Shown piece by piece: positions 26,012-33,906 of a DNA stretch of 64,000 nt (positions are counted from its first letter, which is position 1; the number at the start of each line of letters is the position of its first letter). Source of the DNA: Thermoplasmata archaeon (GTDB lineage Archaea > Thermoplasmatota > Thermoplasmata > Lutacidiplasmatales > UBA184); NCBI GenBank assembly GCA_022750195.1, contig JAKIWE010000002.1:62001-126000 (forward strand). Direction: 5' to 3'. The translations under genes and the position numbers were made by a program. The notes under the pieces are model-generated. The model was not told the origin of the DNA, did not search any database, and saw only the letters and a program-made list of their open reading frames with translations.

Positions 26012-26863
26012 ATGCCCCCGAGGCTCGCCGCCGTCGATGTGCACGTCCACCTGAGCGCGTTCTGGGCGGACCGACCGAGCTCGTTCTACACGCCGGACCT
26101 CGACTTCACGGTCCCCGGACTGCTCCGGGAGCTCGACGCCCAAGGGATCGGCGAAGCGGTCCTTCTCCAGCTGGACACCGCGCCGAGCGTCGCTGCCACG
26201 TTGGAGGAGGGGGGTCGACTCAGCTCGGAGAGCCGAGGAAGGTTGCTTCGGACCTCCACGGTGAACCCGGTGGACGGCGAGCGCGTGGTCGCCGAGGCGA
26301 TCCGAGCTTGGGAACAGGTCGACGACCTCGTCGCGATCAAACTGTACCCCGGGTACTTTCCGTTCTACCCCCACGACCCCCGCCTCGAACCAGTCTACGA
26401 GTTCGCAGCGCGGCGCGGGCTGGTCGTGATGGTCCACCAGGGCGATACGCTGACGCCGAACGGCCTCGTGAAGTTCGCGCGCCCCATCGAGCTCGACGAG
26501 GTCGCGGTTCGGCATCGCGACGTCCGGTTCGTGCTCTGTCACATGGGCAACCCGTGGATCGAGGAGGCGGCCGAGCTCGTCTACAAGAACGAGAACGTCT
26601 ACGCCGACACGTCGGGTCTGGTCTGGTCGCCCCGGCTCCCGTTCTACGAGGCGATGGTGACCCGGGCGCAGCACCGGCTCGCGAACGCCATCGCCACGAT
26701 GGGCACCGCCGACCGTGTCCTCTACGGCTCCGACTGGCCGCTCGAGTCGATCGCGCTCGCGGTCCGGATGGTGGAGGGGCTCGATCTCCCGCCGGCGGCG
26801 AAGGCCCAGATCCTCGGCGGGAACGCTCGGAAACTGTTCCGACTTCCACCGCCAGCCGGCTAG
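26012..26863 (+). CDS. Amidohydrolase family 2 (metal-dependent TIM-barrel hydrolase/decarboxylase)
   Basis: A 283-residue TIM-barrel metal enzyme. The first metal-ligand pair is VDVHVHL at residues 8-14, a further His lies in VMVHQGD, another in VLCHMGNPW, and the catalytic Asp in YGSDWPLES. The C-terminal GGNARKLF is common in the amidohydrolase_2 group, which includes 2-amino-3-carboxymuconate semialdehyde decarboxylase and many hydrolases of unknown substrate. It stands between the GabT-like gene (divergent) and the MetF-like gene on the same strand, 130 bp apart, so it may be part of the same catabolic route. Fold and metal site are clear; reaction is not. Confidence 0.83.
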   Translation: MPPRLAAVDVHVHLSAFWADRPSSFYTPDLDFTVPGLLRELDAQGIGEAVLLQLDTAPSVAATLEEGGRLSSESRGRLLRTSTVNPVDGERVVAEAIRAWEQVDDLVAIKLYPGYFPFYPHDPRLEPVYEFAARRGLVVMVHQGDTLTPNGLVKFARPIELDEVAVRHRDVRFVLCHMGNPWIEEAAELVYKNENVYADTSGLVWSPRLPFYEAMVTRAQHRLANAIATMGTADRVLYGSDWPLESIALAVRMVEGLDLPPAAKAQILGGNARKLFRLPPPAG

Positions 26864-26994
26864 CGTTCGATCGGTCGGGCCGGGCTTGCTCCCTGCGTCC
26901 GGAGCTTGCGTCGGCCGCAAGCCTCGCCTCCGGCTGAAACGTCATATCGGCGGCCGTGTCGAATCCGCGCTGCCAGGCGGAGAGTCGGTCGGGG

Positions 26995-27915
26995 ATGCGA
27001 CGAACCTTCGCCGAAGCGCTGGCCGAGCGACCGCTGTTCTTCGAACCGTTGCCCCCTTCCGCCCGGTCCCCCCCCGCACGGATCCAGAGCCTCGTCGAGG
27101 AGGAGGTCCGGTTGCTCGCGGCCGTGCCCCGGCTCGATGCCGTGGACGTCCCGGAGCTTGTGGACGAGAACCACGAGGGCCGACCGTACTACCGCTCGCT
27201 CAACCCGCCGGAGTTCGCCCGGACGGTCGGCGAGCGCGCCGGGTGCGAGGCGGTGGTGAACAAGGTCGTGGCCCACCTCACGAACACCGACGCGCTCGCC
27301 GCTTGGACCCGCACTACGATCGACCAGGGAGTGAAGAACTTCGTCCTCGTCGGCGGCTCGAGCCGGTACATCCCCTACCCCGGGCCGTCCGTCGCGGAGG
27401 CGAATCGGATCTGCCATCCGTTGATCGCGGAGGCCGGCGGGCGCCTTGGCAACATCGCGATCCCGCAGCGCACCGGCGAAGCGCACCGGATGCTCGCGAA
27501 GACACGCTCCGGCGCCTCGTTCTTCACGACGCAGATTCTGTTCGACAGCGACGCGGCCCTCCGAATGATCCGGGAGTACGGGCGGCTCTGCGTCCAGGCG
27601 GGTCTGGAGCCGGCCTCCGTCCTCCTCAGCGTCGCGCCGCTCGCGGACGAAGGGGACGCCCAGTTCGTCCGCTGGCTGGGAGCGGACATTCCAGAATCGG
27701 CCGAGCGGTCGATCCTGAACGGCGATGAGAGCAGCGCCTCGGCCCGCTCCATCGCGCAGGCGCTCCGCCTTTGGCAGGAGGTGCGGCAGGGCATCGAACG
27801 CGCCCACGTCGCCGTACCGATCGGAGTGAATGTCGAACAGGTGACCCAGCGCCACCTGGCCACCGCCGCGGCGATGCTCGCGGAGTTCGCGCCCCGCCTC
27901 GACGACCACGGCTGA
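26995..27915 (+). CDS. Methylenetetrahydrofolate reductase-like protein (MetF family)
   Basis: About 306 residues in a MetF-type TIM barrel. The start FFEPLPPSARSP corresponds to the FEFFPPK block of MetF, the central FVLVGGSSRYIPYPGP to the GD.P strand, and ASFFTTQILFDSDAALRM to the strongly conserved FITQP/FD region where FAD and folate sit. The N-terminal FFEP keeps the catalytic-type Glu. It probably handles C1 units on tetrahydrofolate or tetrahydromethanopterin, a natural sink for methyl or formaldehyde groups released by the Rieske oxygenases. ATG 26995 is preferred; GTG 26956 in the same frame would add 13 residues. It is divergent in sequence from canonical MetF, so another pterin or a methyltransferase-associated role is possible. 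Confidence 0.75.
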   Translation: MRRTFAEALAERPLFFEPLPPSARSPPARIQSLVEEEVRLLAAVPRLDAVDVPELVDENHEGRPYYRSLNPPEFARTVGERAGCEAVVNKVVAHLTNTDALAAWTRTTIDQGVKNFVLVGGSSRYIPYPGPSVAEANRICHPLIAEAGGRLGNIAIPQRTGEAHRMLAKTRSGASFFTTQILFDSDAALRMIREYGRLCVQAGLEPASVLLSVAPLADEGDAQFVRWLGADIPESAERSILNGDESSASARSIAQALRLWQEVRQGIERAHVAVPIGVNVEQVTQRHLATAAAMLAEFAPRLDDHG

Positions 27916-27936
27916 CCGGGCCGCTCCGTCGGGTCC

Positions 27937-30408
27937 CTACCTCGGCCGCGACGGTGGCGGGACGTACAGGTCTGCGGGCGGGGGCACGTTCGCGTGGGGC
28001 GGCGGCACGATCGGCGGACCCCGCCGGCGGCGACGGTAGACGAGCAATCCTAGGAGCGCGCCCACGACCACGACCGCAACGATCACGCCGATCCAGAGCT
28101 CCGAAAGGCCGCTGCTCGTGGACGTCGCGGGCGCCGCGAGCACGGTGAGGGTCGCCGAACCATGGGCCCTCGCCCCGCTGCTGTCCATGACCGTGGCGTT
28201 GACCGTGAACGAGCCGACGAGGTCCGAGCGGCAGGTGAACTGGGTCCGGTTGTTGCCGGTACAGCTCGAGGGCAGCCCGAAGTACCGCAGGGTGTTGACC
28301 CCGGTCCCGCCGGTCACGCTTGCGTTCACGGTGAAGACCTGACCGAGCGTGACGGTCGTCGGGGAGAGCGTGAGGACCAGGGCGATCGCCTCGACGACGT
28401 CGACGCTCCCCGTGACGTTCTGGACCGCGTGGGCCGAGTCGGCGATCGTCACGCGGACGTTGTAGAGTCCGGGCGTCGTCGGCGAACAGCTCACCGTCGA
28501 GGCATTGCGCGAAAGACACCCGGGGGGGAGCCCGGCGTAGCTCTCCGTGTAAGGCCCGTGACCGCCGCTAGCGTTCGCATAGAAGGTGACCGCAGAGCCC
28601 AGGACCACCACGTTCGGCAGCACGGTGAGGTGGGTCACGAACGGGGCGACCGTCGTGACGGTCAGGTTCGCTTCGGCCGAGACCCCGACGGAGTCGTTCG
28701 CCCAGAGGTGGACCGAGAAGTCGCCCCCGGCGCCGTAGGTGTGCTCCGGGTTCGACCCGACCCCGATCGACCCGTCCCCGAAGACCCAAGCGAAGGTGAA
28801 CGGCGCCGTTCCGCCCGAGGTTCCGGCCGAGAAAGTGACCTGCAGCGGCACCGTTCCCGACGTCGGGGCTGCCTGAGCGGTCGCCGTCGGCCGCGGATTG
28901 ACCGCGAGCGACGTGGCGAAGGAGAGGACCACGAGACCGGCACCGTCGGTGACGTGCACGCTGACCGGGAAGCTCCCGGCCGCGTGCGGCATGCAGACGT
29001 CGATCGGCAGGTCCGCGGAGAAGCAGCCGGCTTGGGTCCCGATCCAGAGATAGTGAAGAGCGCCGACCGGGCTGCTGGCGGTGCTCGAAGCCTGGGACGA
29101 TTGCCCGACGTCGATCGGGCTGGGCAGGACGGTCGGGGTGGCCACCTGGACCTGATCCCACTGGAAGGTGTCGTTGAGCGGCGTAGCGGAGAGGCCGCCT
29201 ACCAGAAGTATGGCCGAGCCGAGCGGATCCGAGGCGCCGGTCAACGCCGAGCGCGCCGAGGGCGCGCTCGCCAGCTGCCCGGTCAGATTCACCCAGTTCC
29301 CACCGCTAAATTCCCACGTTTCGGCGCTGGGGCCCCCCGCGCATCCGTTCGACGCGCAGCCGCCAAACAGCAGGACCGAACCGTTGAGGGGGTCGAAGAC
29401 GAGCGAGGCGCCGCCCCGCGAGCTCGGCGAGGTCGCCGGGGCGAGTTGTCTCCAGGTGGTGCCGGAGAACGTCCAGGTGTCCCCCGTGCCACCGAACCCA
29501 CCGAAAAGGACGACGGACCGGCTCTGGTTGTCGAACGCCACGGCGGCCCCGCTTCGGGCCGACAAGGCCGCAGGGGTCGCGAGGAGCGACCACGAACCCG
29601 AGGCGAACTTGAACGACTGATTGGTAACACCGGTGGCGAAAGCGCTCGCCACGACCGTGCCGCCGAACATCACGGCCGAGCCGCTCGCGCGGTCGTAGGC
29701 GAGACTCGCGTCCGACCGCGGGGCGATCGGGGTCCCGGAAGCCACGCAGGCAGCGCACAGCTCCGACCAGAGGCCGGCGTGGAAGGTCCAGGTGTCGTTG
29801 AGGAACGGGTTCGGCCCTAGGGAGGCAAAGGTCGCATTCGCCCCGCCGAACAGTACCAGGTACCCATCGAGCTCGTCGTACGCCGCGGCGGCGCCCCATC
29901 GGGCCGACGGGGAATTCGTCGCCGACAACACGGTCGGAGTGAGATTGGCCCATGCGCCGTTCTTGAACGCCCAGGTATCTCGAAGCGGGCAGGGGACGGA
30001 GGCGGAGCACCCCCCGCCCACGGTGGTGTAACCTCCGAAGAGGACGAACTCCTGGTCGCCCGCATCGTAACCCATCGAGGCATCAGCCCGCGGCGCAGGG
30101 CCCCCGGAAAGGGAGGGGGAGAGGTTCACCCAGCTCGGCGGTGAGCTGTTCGTCGAGGGCCCGGCGGACGGTGCCGGCGAGGCGGCGCTCACCAGGGTGG
30201 AGGGGGAAGGGCTGGCTGCGCGAGAGGCCTCACGAATCGAGGCAGGATTGCCGAGAACGCCGGGTCCTAAGAGAACGGCACAAGTTGAGAACACGACCGC
30301 GGCCGCCGCAAGTCGGGGAAGAAGGCGTCCTTCGTTCGACCGCGCCGCTCGGAAGGGCCTGATGATGCGCACCCCGGCTCTGTTCGGAAGGGTCGGTTCC
30401 ATTAACAC
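27937..30408 (-). CDS. Membrane-anchored surface protein with kelch-type beta-propeller and PKD/Ig-like domains
   Basis: An 823-residue extracellular protein. A hydrophobic N-terminal segment (LAAAAVVFSTCAVLLGPGVL, around residue 35) is a signal peptide or anchor. Residues about 85-430 hold repeated kelch-like units marked by VLFGG followed by a TW motif (DTWAF, DTWTF, ETWEF). A PKD domain with FGDGS and HTYGAGGDFSVH lies near 510-590, followed by two Ig-like domains. A membrane segment (WIGVIVAVVVVGALLGLLVY, near 770-792) and an Arg-rich then Pro-rich cytoplasmic tail end the protein. This is the common build of Thermoplasmatota surface proteins, likely for adhesion or sugar binding. The first usable starts are GTG 30408 and ATG 30402. 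No enzymatic motif is seen. Confidence 0.85.
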   Translation of the reverse strand: MLMEPTLPNRAGVRIIRPFRAARSNEGRLLPRLAAAAVVFSTCAVLLGPGVLGNPASIREASRAASPSPSTLVSAASPAPSAGPSTNSSPPSWVNLSPSLSGGPAPRADASMGYDAGDQEFVLFGGYTTVGGGCSASVPCPLRDTWAFKNGAWANLTPTVLSATNSPSARWGAAAAYDELDGYLVLFGGANATFASLGPNPFLNDTWTFHAGLWSELCAACVASGTPIAPRSDASLAYDRASGSAVMFGGTVVASAFATGVTNQSFKFASGSWSLLATPAALSARSGAAVAFDNQSRSVVLFGGFGGTGDTWTFSGTTWRQLAPATSPSSRGGASLVFDPLNGSVLLFGGCASNGCAGGPSAETWEFSGGNWVNLTGQLASAPSARSALTGASDPLGSAILLVGGLSATPLNDTFQWDQVQVATPTVLPSPIDVGQSSQASSTASSPVGALHYLWIGTQAGCFSADLPIDVCMPHAAGSFPVSVHVTDGAGLVVLSFATSLAVNPRPTATAQAAPTSGTVPLQVTFSAGTSGGTAPFTFAWVFGDGSIGVGSNPEHTYGAGGDFSVHLWANDSVGVSAEANLTVTTVAPFVTHLTVLPNVVVLGSAVTFYANASGGHGPYTESYAGLPPGCLSRNASTVSCSPTTPGLYNVRVTIADSAHAVQNVTGSVDVVEAIALVLTLSPTTVTLGQVFTVNASVTGGTGVNTLRYFGLPSSCTGNNRTQFTCRSDLVGSFTVNATVMDSSGARAHGSATLTVLAAPATSTSSGLSELWIGVIVAVVVVGALLGLLVYRRRRRGPPIVPPPHANVPPPADLYVPPPSRPR

Positions 30409-30445
30409 TCTTCAGTCGACGTTCGCGGCGCCCCGAGCGGGGCGT

Positions 30446-30910
30446 TCAGAGTTGCATCGGCTCTGCGGTATCGCGGCGGCGGAACCGCCGTGTGAATCCC
30501 TGAAGGGGACCGAGGGTAGCTTTCGCTCCTCCTTGGCCCGAACCCGAGGCAGCCTCGGCCCGGTGGTTCGGGCGAAGGCGCGGGTACGCGAGCGTCGCGG
30601 GCTTCGGCCACCGCGTCTGGCACGACGGGCAGACGATGTGTTCGGGACGTACGCCGAGGCCGAGAGGTACCGGGAGGAGGCCCCACCTTCCGCAAACGAA
30701 GCACTGGACCGGGAATCCTTTGACCATCCGGCGACGGCGGCCGGACCCGTCCGGGGATTCTGCCCGCCCGCACGCGGTACACAACTTGATCAGTTGCGCT
30801 CCGGGTATCGGCGGCATCTCTCCCGACCGCGGGATCCGACCGCAACTGGCGCACCGGCGAACCGCTCGAACACCATGACGAATCGCACTGCGAGGTGCCC
30901 GGGCCGCCAT
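30446..30910 (-). CDS. Hypothetical zinc-ribbon protein with four Cys pairs
   Basis: A 154-residue protein I cannot assign to a family. It has four Cys-X2-Cys pairs: CASCG, CTACG, CFVCG and CPSC, between residues 20 and 98, which would form two treble-clef or zinc-ribbon sites. Between them are basic stretches (GSGRRRRMVKGF) suited to nucleic-acid contact, and the C-terminus is basic and low in complexity. An AATACGTATG box about 35 bp upstream of ATG 30910 could be its TATA element. Two other long open frames overlap it on both strands; the regular Cys spacing is the reason for choosing this one. A transcription- or RNA-related role is a guess. Confidence 0.5.
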   Translation of the reverse strand: MAARAPRSAIRHGVRAVRRCASCGRIPRSGEMPPIPGAQLIKLCTACGRAESPDGSGRRRRMVKGFPVQCFVCGRWGLLPVPLGLGVRPEHIVCPSCQTRWPKPATLAYPRLRPNHRAEAASGSGQGGAKATLGPLQGFTRRFRRRDTAEPMQL

Positions 30911-31016
30911 TCTGTGAACTTACCCACAGATGTCCCCCTTCATACGTATTCTCCCGGTTGCCGACGGCGGGGGGAGCTGGAGGGCCGATCCTAGCCCACC
31001 CGGCCGGGGGGTCGTT

Positions 31017-31379
31017 CTACTCGCCAGCGGCTCGGCGCGCTCGCTGCGTGGGGCCCTTCTCGAACGCCGAGCGGAGCGCAGCGAGGTCTCTCTCGTCGAG
31101 CCCGTACCCCCCGATGCCGTCCTTCCGCCAGAACGGCCGCCCGTCCTCGAACGCGACGATCGTGGGGACGATCTCGATTCCGAAGGTCTCCCACAGCGAG
31201 TTCGACTCCTCCGAGATGTCAGCGACGGCTAGCCGAAACCGTCCTCCCGGCTCCGCCGCCGCGAAGGTAGGGAGAAAGTCGCGGCAGAACGGGCACCAGG
31301 TCGCCAGAAAGCAGACCGCGACCGGCCCCGGGGCGGTCAGCTGGGTCCCCACGAAATCGCTGGTCGAGAACTGCTCCAA
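31017..31379 (-). CDS. Thioredoxin-family protein
   Basis: A 120-residue thioredoxin fold protein. The active site is ATWCPFC near residue 28 (W-C-P-F-C instead of W-C-G-P-C), the cis-proline is in EIVPTIVAF and the last strand carries GGYG. The length is standard. CPFC variants tend to have a redox potential and partner set different from classical thioredoxin, for example in peroxiredoxin or cytochrome maturation support. The start is TTG 31379 with GGGAG five bases upstream. There is no signal peptide, so the protein acts in the cytosol as a disulphide reductant. Neighbours on both sides are hypothetical and give no further hint. Confidence 0.88.
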   Translation of the reverse strand: MEQFSTSDFVGTQLTAPGPVAVCFLATWCPFCRDFLPTFAAAEPGGRFRLAVADISEESNSLWETFGIEIVPTIVAFEDGRPFWRKDGIGGYGLDERDLAALRSAFEKGPTQRARRAAGE

Positions 31380-31491
31380 GCTCCCGAGCCCCTGCGAGCG
31401 GCCACGCAGCCGACCGTCCGAGAAGACGAGGCTCAGTTAACCTCGCCCGATCAAGGCGGCGACGAATCCGTCGGGAGTCCCCCGGCCCCGG

Positions 31492-31827
31492 TCAGGACGG
31501 GGGGGCCGTGGGCGCCGGGCGGGGAACCTTCGGACCGGCCGTGTGCGATTTCATGAGGTCGATCGAGGCGACCGTCGCTTCGTAGGCGACGTTCACCGCG
31601 GCGACTTGGATCCTGGGCGGGAGCCCCTCGGCCTGCGCGAGTAGGGCGAGGTCGGCGGCGGCCGCGGCGAGTCCCTGGGCGGTGAGCAGTCCGAGAGGAT
31701 CCAGGGGTGGCCGACGAGGAGGCTCGCGCAGCATCTCCGCCAGCTCGACAAGCTCTTCGTGAAAGTTCGCCAGCAAAGGGCGTAGGCGTTCGGTCGTCCA
31801 GAGGTCCGGTTCTTCGATCAGGGGCAT
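31492..31827 (-). CDS. Hypothetical helical protein
   Basis: A 111-residue protein with no family I recognise. It is predicted to be mostly helical: LLANFHEELVELAEMLRE, an Ala/Leu-rich helix (GLAAAAADLALLAQAEG) and IQVAAVNVAYEATVASIDLM, ending in a Pro-rich tail. There are no cysteines and no membrane segment. It lies between the thioredoxin and RIO kinase genes on the same strand, with gaps over 100 bp on both sides, so it may be a single gene. Its acidic and hydrophobic residue balance looks more like a real protein than the alternative frames, but evidence is limited to that. Confidence 0.5.
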   Translation of the reverse strand: MPLIEEPDLWTTERLRPLLANFHEELVELAEMLREPPRRPPLDPLGLLTAQGLAAAAADLALLAQAEGLPPRIQVAAVNVAYEATVASIDLMKSHTAGPKVPRPAPTAPPS

Positions 31828-31956
31828 GGACCACTCGCGCCATCGAAGCGGGAGCGGGGGATGAAGGTGTCCTCGGCGCCTACGCGCGGTTAGCGTCGAT
31901 CTTCGGTCGTGCGGGACTCTGAGGCGAGACAGACCGGTGGCCGCCGAGGGTTCAAC

Positions 31957-32703
31957 CTACCGGGGGTCGAAGCCGCCGAACCGCTCGATCCGCTGCCCCC
32001 AACGGGCCAGCAGCTCGGACGGGTCCAAGGGTACCCCGCGGCTGCCGAAGAACCGCGCGAGGTGCCGGGCGCCGGCCGCAAGTGCTTCGCCGGCCTGGTG
32101 GACCTTGAGCCACGGGGGAGCCCCGAGGCGGTCCACCCGCAGGCATTTGCCGACGTCGATGATCCAAGGGGTCATTCGGTCGACCAGGATGTTGTAGGGG
32201 CTCAGGTCGGTGTGAACCACCCCCGCCTCGACCAGCCGTTCCACCCCGCCCACGACCCGTGGGGCCAGCGCGGCCATGTCGATGTCGACAACGTCCTTGA
32301 GGCGCGGCGCGGGCCGGTCGAGGTTGCCAAGGTACTGCATCGAGAAGGCGTGCTCCTCCCGCCGGATCGGCCGGGGCACCGGTGCGCCGTCGCTCCAAGC
32401 GTAGTGAAGGAGCTCGAACTCCCACGACGCAAGGTGGCCGATGGCGTCGAGCTTCATGGTGCGGCCGACCTGGTTCACCGTCCGGTAGGTCCGGTAGACC
32501 TTCACCGCCACCAGGCTCGAGCCGTCGCGACCGAGGTAGACGTCCGCCTCCTTGCCCGATCCGATGAGGCGGAGCACCTCCGTGGCGAGCCCGACCTCGG
32601 TGAGAAACGCCGCGACCTCGCGGTACCGGGGCTCGCGCAGGGCGACCTGGCCGCTCTGGATCCTCCAGCGTACGCTGGCGTCGAGGTACGGAGCGTTGGG
32701 CAT
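31957..32703 (-). CDS. RIO-type serine/threonine protein kinase
   Basis: A 248-residue atypical kinase. The flexible P-loop reads IGSGKEADVYLG near residue 46, the ATP-anchoring Lys is in VAVKVYR, the catalytic loop is VVHTDLSPYNILV near 165 and the metal-binding Asp is in WIIDVGKC, which replaces the DFG of ordinary kinases. This set matches the RIO family (RIO1-like). In archaea and eukaryotes RIO proteins act as ATPase switches during small-subunit ribosome maturation. It is shorter at the N-terminus than RIO2, which carries a winged-helix domain, so RIO1-like or a third archaeal type is the better call. The gene stands alone, divergent from nothing and 193 bp from the next upstream gene. 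Confidence 0.87.
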   Translation of the reverse strand: MPNAPYLDASVRWRIQSGQVALREPRYREVAAFLTEVGLATEVLRLIGSGKEADVYLGRDGSSLVAVKVYRTYRTVNQVGRTMKLDAIGHLASWEFELLHYAWSDGAPVPRPIRREEHAFSMQYLGNLDRPAPRLKDVVDIDMAALAPRVVGGVERLVEAGVVHTDLSPYNILVDRMTPWIIDVGKCLRVDRLGAPPWLKVHQAGEALAAGARHLARFFGSRGVPLDPSELLARWGQRIERFGGFDPR

Positions 32704-32896
32704 CGGAGGTTGGTGGTGGAACCTTGGTCAACGGTGGGGTCGGTCGCCGTGGGCGCCGCCGCGCCGGTCCGGAGAGCGGAGCTCAGGGGGTTCCCGGCGC
32801 ACGAGAAATCCAGTCGACCGTCATCGTTCCGAGAACCTCCCGACCCGAAGGTCGAACGGGCCGTAGACGGCGAGCTATCTAAGCTCTCGGAACGAG

Positions 32897-33865
32897 CTAC
32901 GCCCACCCGAGCCCGTGAAGCCACCACGCGAAGGCGAAGCCGCCGGCCGCCCCGGAGCTAGGACCCAAGGCCCAGCCGGCGAGCAGGTCTCGGATCGTCG
33001 TCCATCGGACCGTCGACCGGTGTCGGGCGACGCCGGCGCCGAGCATGCCCCCGACCAGCGCCTGGTTCATCGAGGTGAAGTACCCTAGAGAGACGAAGCC
33101 GAGGATCACGCCTGCCTGCGTGAGTTGCGAGGCGATCGCCATGCGCGGGTCGAGCCGGACCAGGCCGAAGGCGACCCGCTCGAGCAGCGGACGTCCCCAA
33201 GTGAACACGCCGAGCGCGAGCCCCGCGCCTCCGACCAGGGCCGCCGTCAGGAGGCCGAAGAGACCGGTCATCACGAAGGCGCCCGAGGCGTTGGCGACGT
33301 CGTTCGCCCCCATCGCAAAGGAGGCTCCGGCGCCGACCGCCACGAGGCCAGCGACGGCGACCGAGCTCAGCTTCGCTGAGGGAGCGGAGACTGGGCGGAA
33401 CCGGTCCGCGGTCCGGACGATCGCATACCCCAGCGCGAACGCCGCGACCGGGGCCGACGCCCAGACGAGGAGCAGGGTGCCGATCGTCCCCCAGTGAACG
33501 GATTCTCCGGTGGCCAAACCGGCTCCCACGGCCGAGAAGACGAGGATCTGTATCGTGGAGGTCGGGAGAGAGAGGAAGTTGTAGGCGCTCGTGAGGGCCA
33601 ACGCCACGACGACGATAGCGAGCGCGAGGCCGACGCTCACGCTGCCCCCGCCGAGGATTCCGTGGCCGACCGTTTGCTCGACGGCCCGGCTCCCTAGCGC
33701 TGCCCCCACGAACGCCAGGACGCCCATCAGCAGCAGGGCCGGAGCGACGCGAATCGCCCGCGCCGCGTACGGCATCCCCATGCACGCGCCGGTGTAGTGG
33801 GCGCCGATGCTCACCGCGAAACCGAACGCGGCGACGATCAGCAGGTCGTCCTCCGGGGCGAGCAT
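32897..33865 (-). CDS. PiT-family inorganic phosphate permease
   Basis: A 322-residue integral membrane protein with about ten hydrophobic segments. The PiT signature GANDVANASG is in the second half, and an equivalent, degenerate repeat HYTGACMGMPYAA sits near the N-terminus (usually also GANDxxN), showing the internal duplication of this family. PiT proteins import phosphate (or sulphate in some members) driven by a cation gradient. The N-terminal repeat has lost the Asn-Asp pair, which is unusual and may change ion coupling. No phosphate-regulatory PhoU gene is next to it. The upstream gene is the transposase/aminopeptidase fusion on the same strand, 41 bp away. Confidence 0.83.
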   Translation of the reverse strand: MLAPEDDLLIVAAFGFAVSIGAHYTGACMGMPYAARAIRVAPALLLMGVLAFVGAALGSRAVEQTVGHGILGGGSVSVGLALAIVVVALALTSAYNFLSLPTSTIQILVFSAVGAGLATGESVHWGTIGTLLLVWASAPVAAFALGYAIVRTADRFRPVSAPSAKLSSVAVAGLVAVGAGASFAMGANDVANASGAFVMTGLFGLLTAALVGGAGLALGVFTWGRPLLERVAFGLVRLDPRMAIASQLTQAGVILGFVSLGYFTSMNQALVGGMLGAGVARHRSTVRWTTIRDLLAGWALGPSSGAAGGFAFAWWLHGLGWA

Positions 33866-33906
33866 GTGAGAGCTTCACCCAACGGTGCCGGTAGCGCGGT
33901 GGCCGC

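Noticed and set aside
31451-31843. 130-codon alternative frame overlapping the helical hypothetical protein
   Set aside because: Dominated by Arg, Pro, Gly and Ser with no helix pattern; the 31492-31827 frame looks more like a protein.
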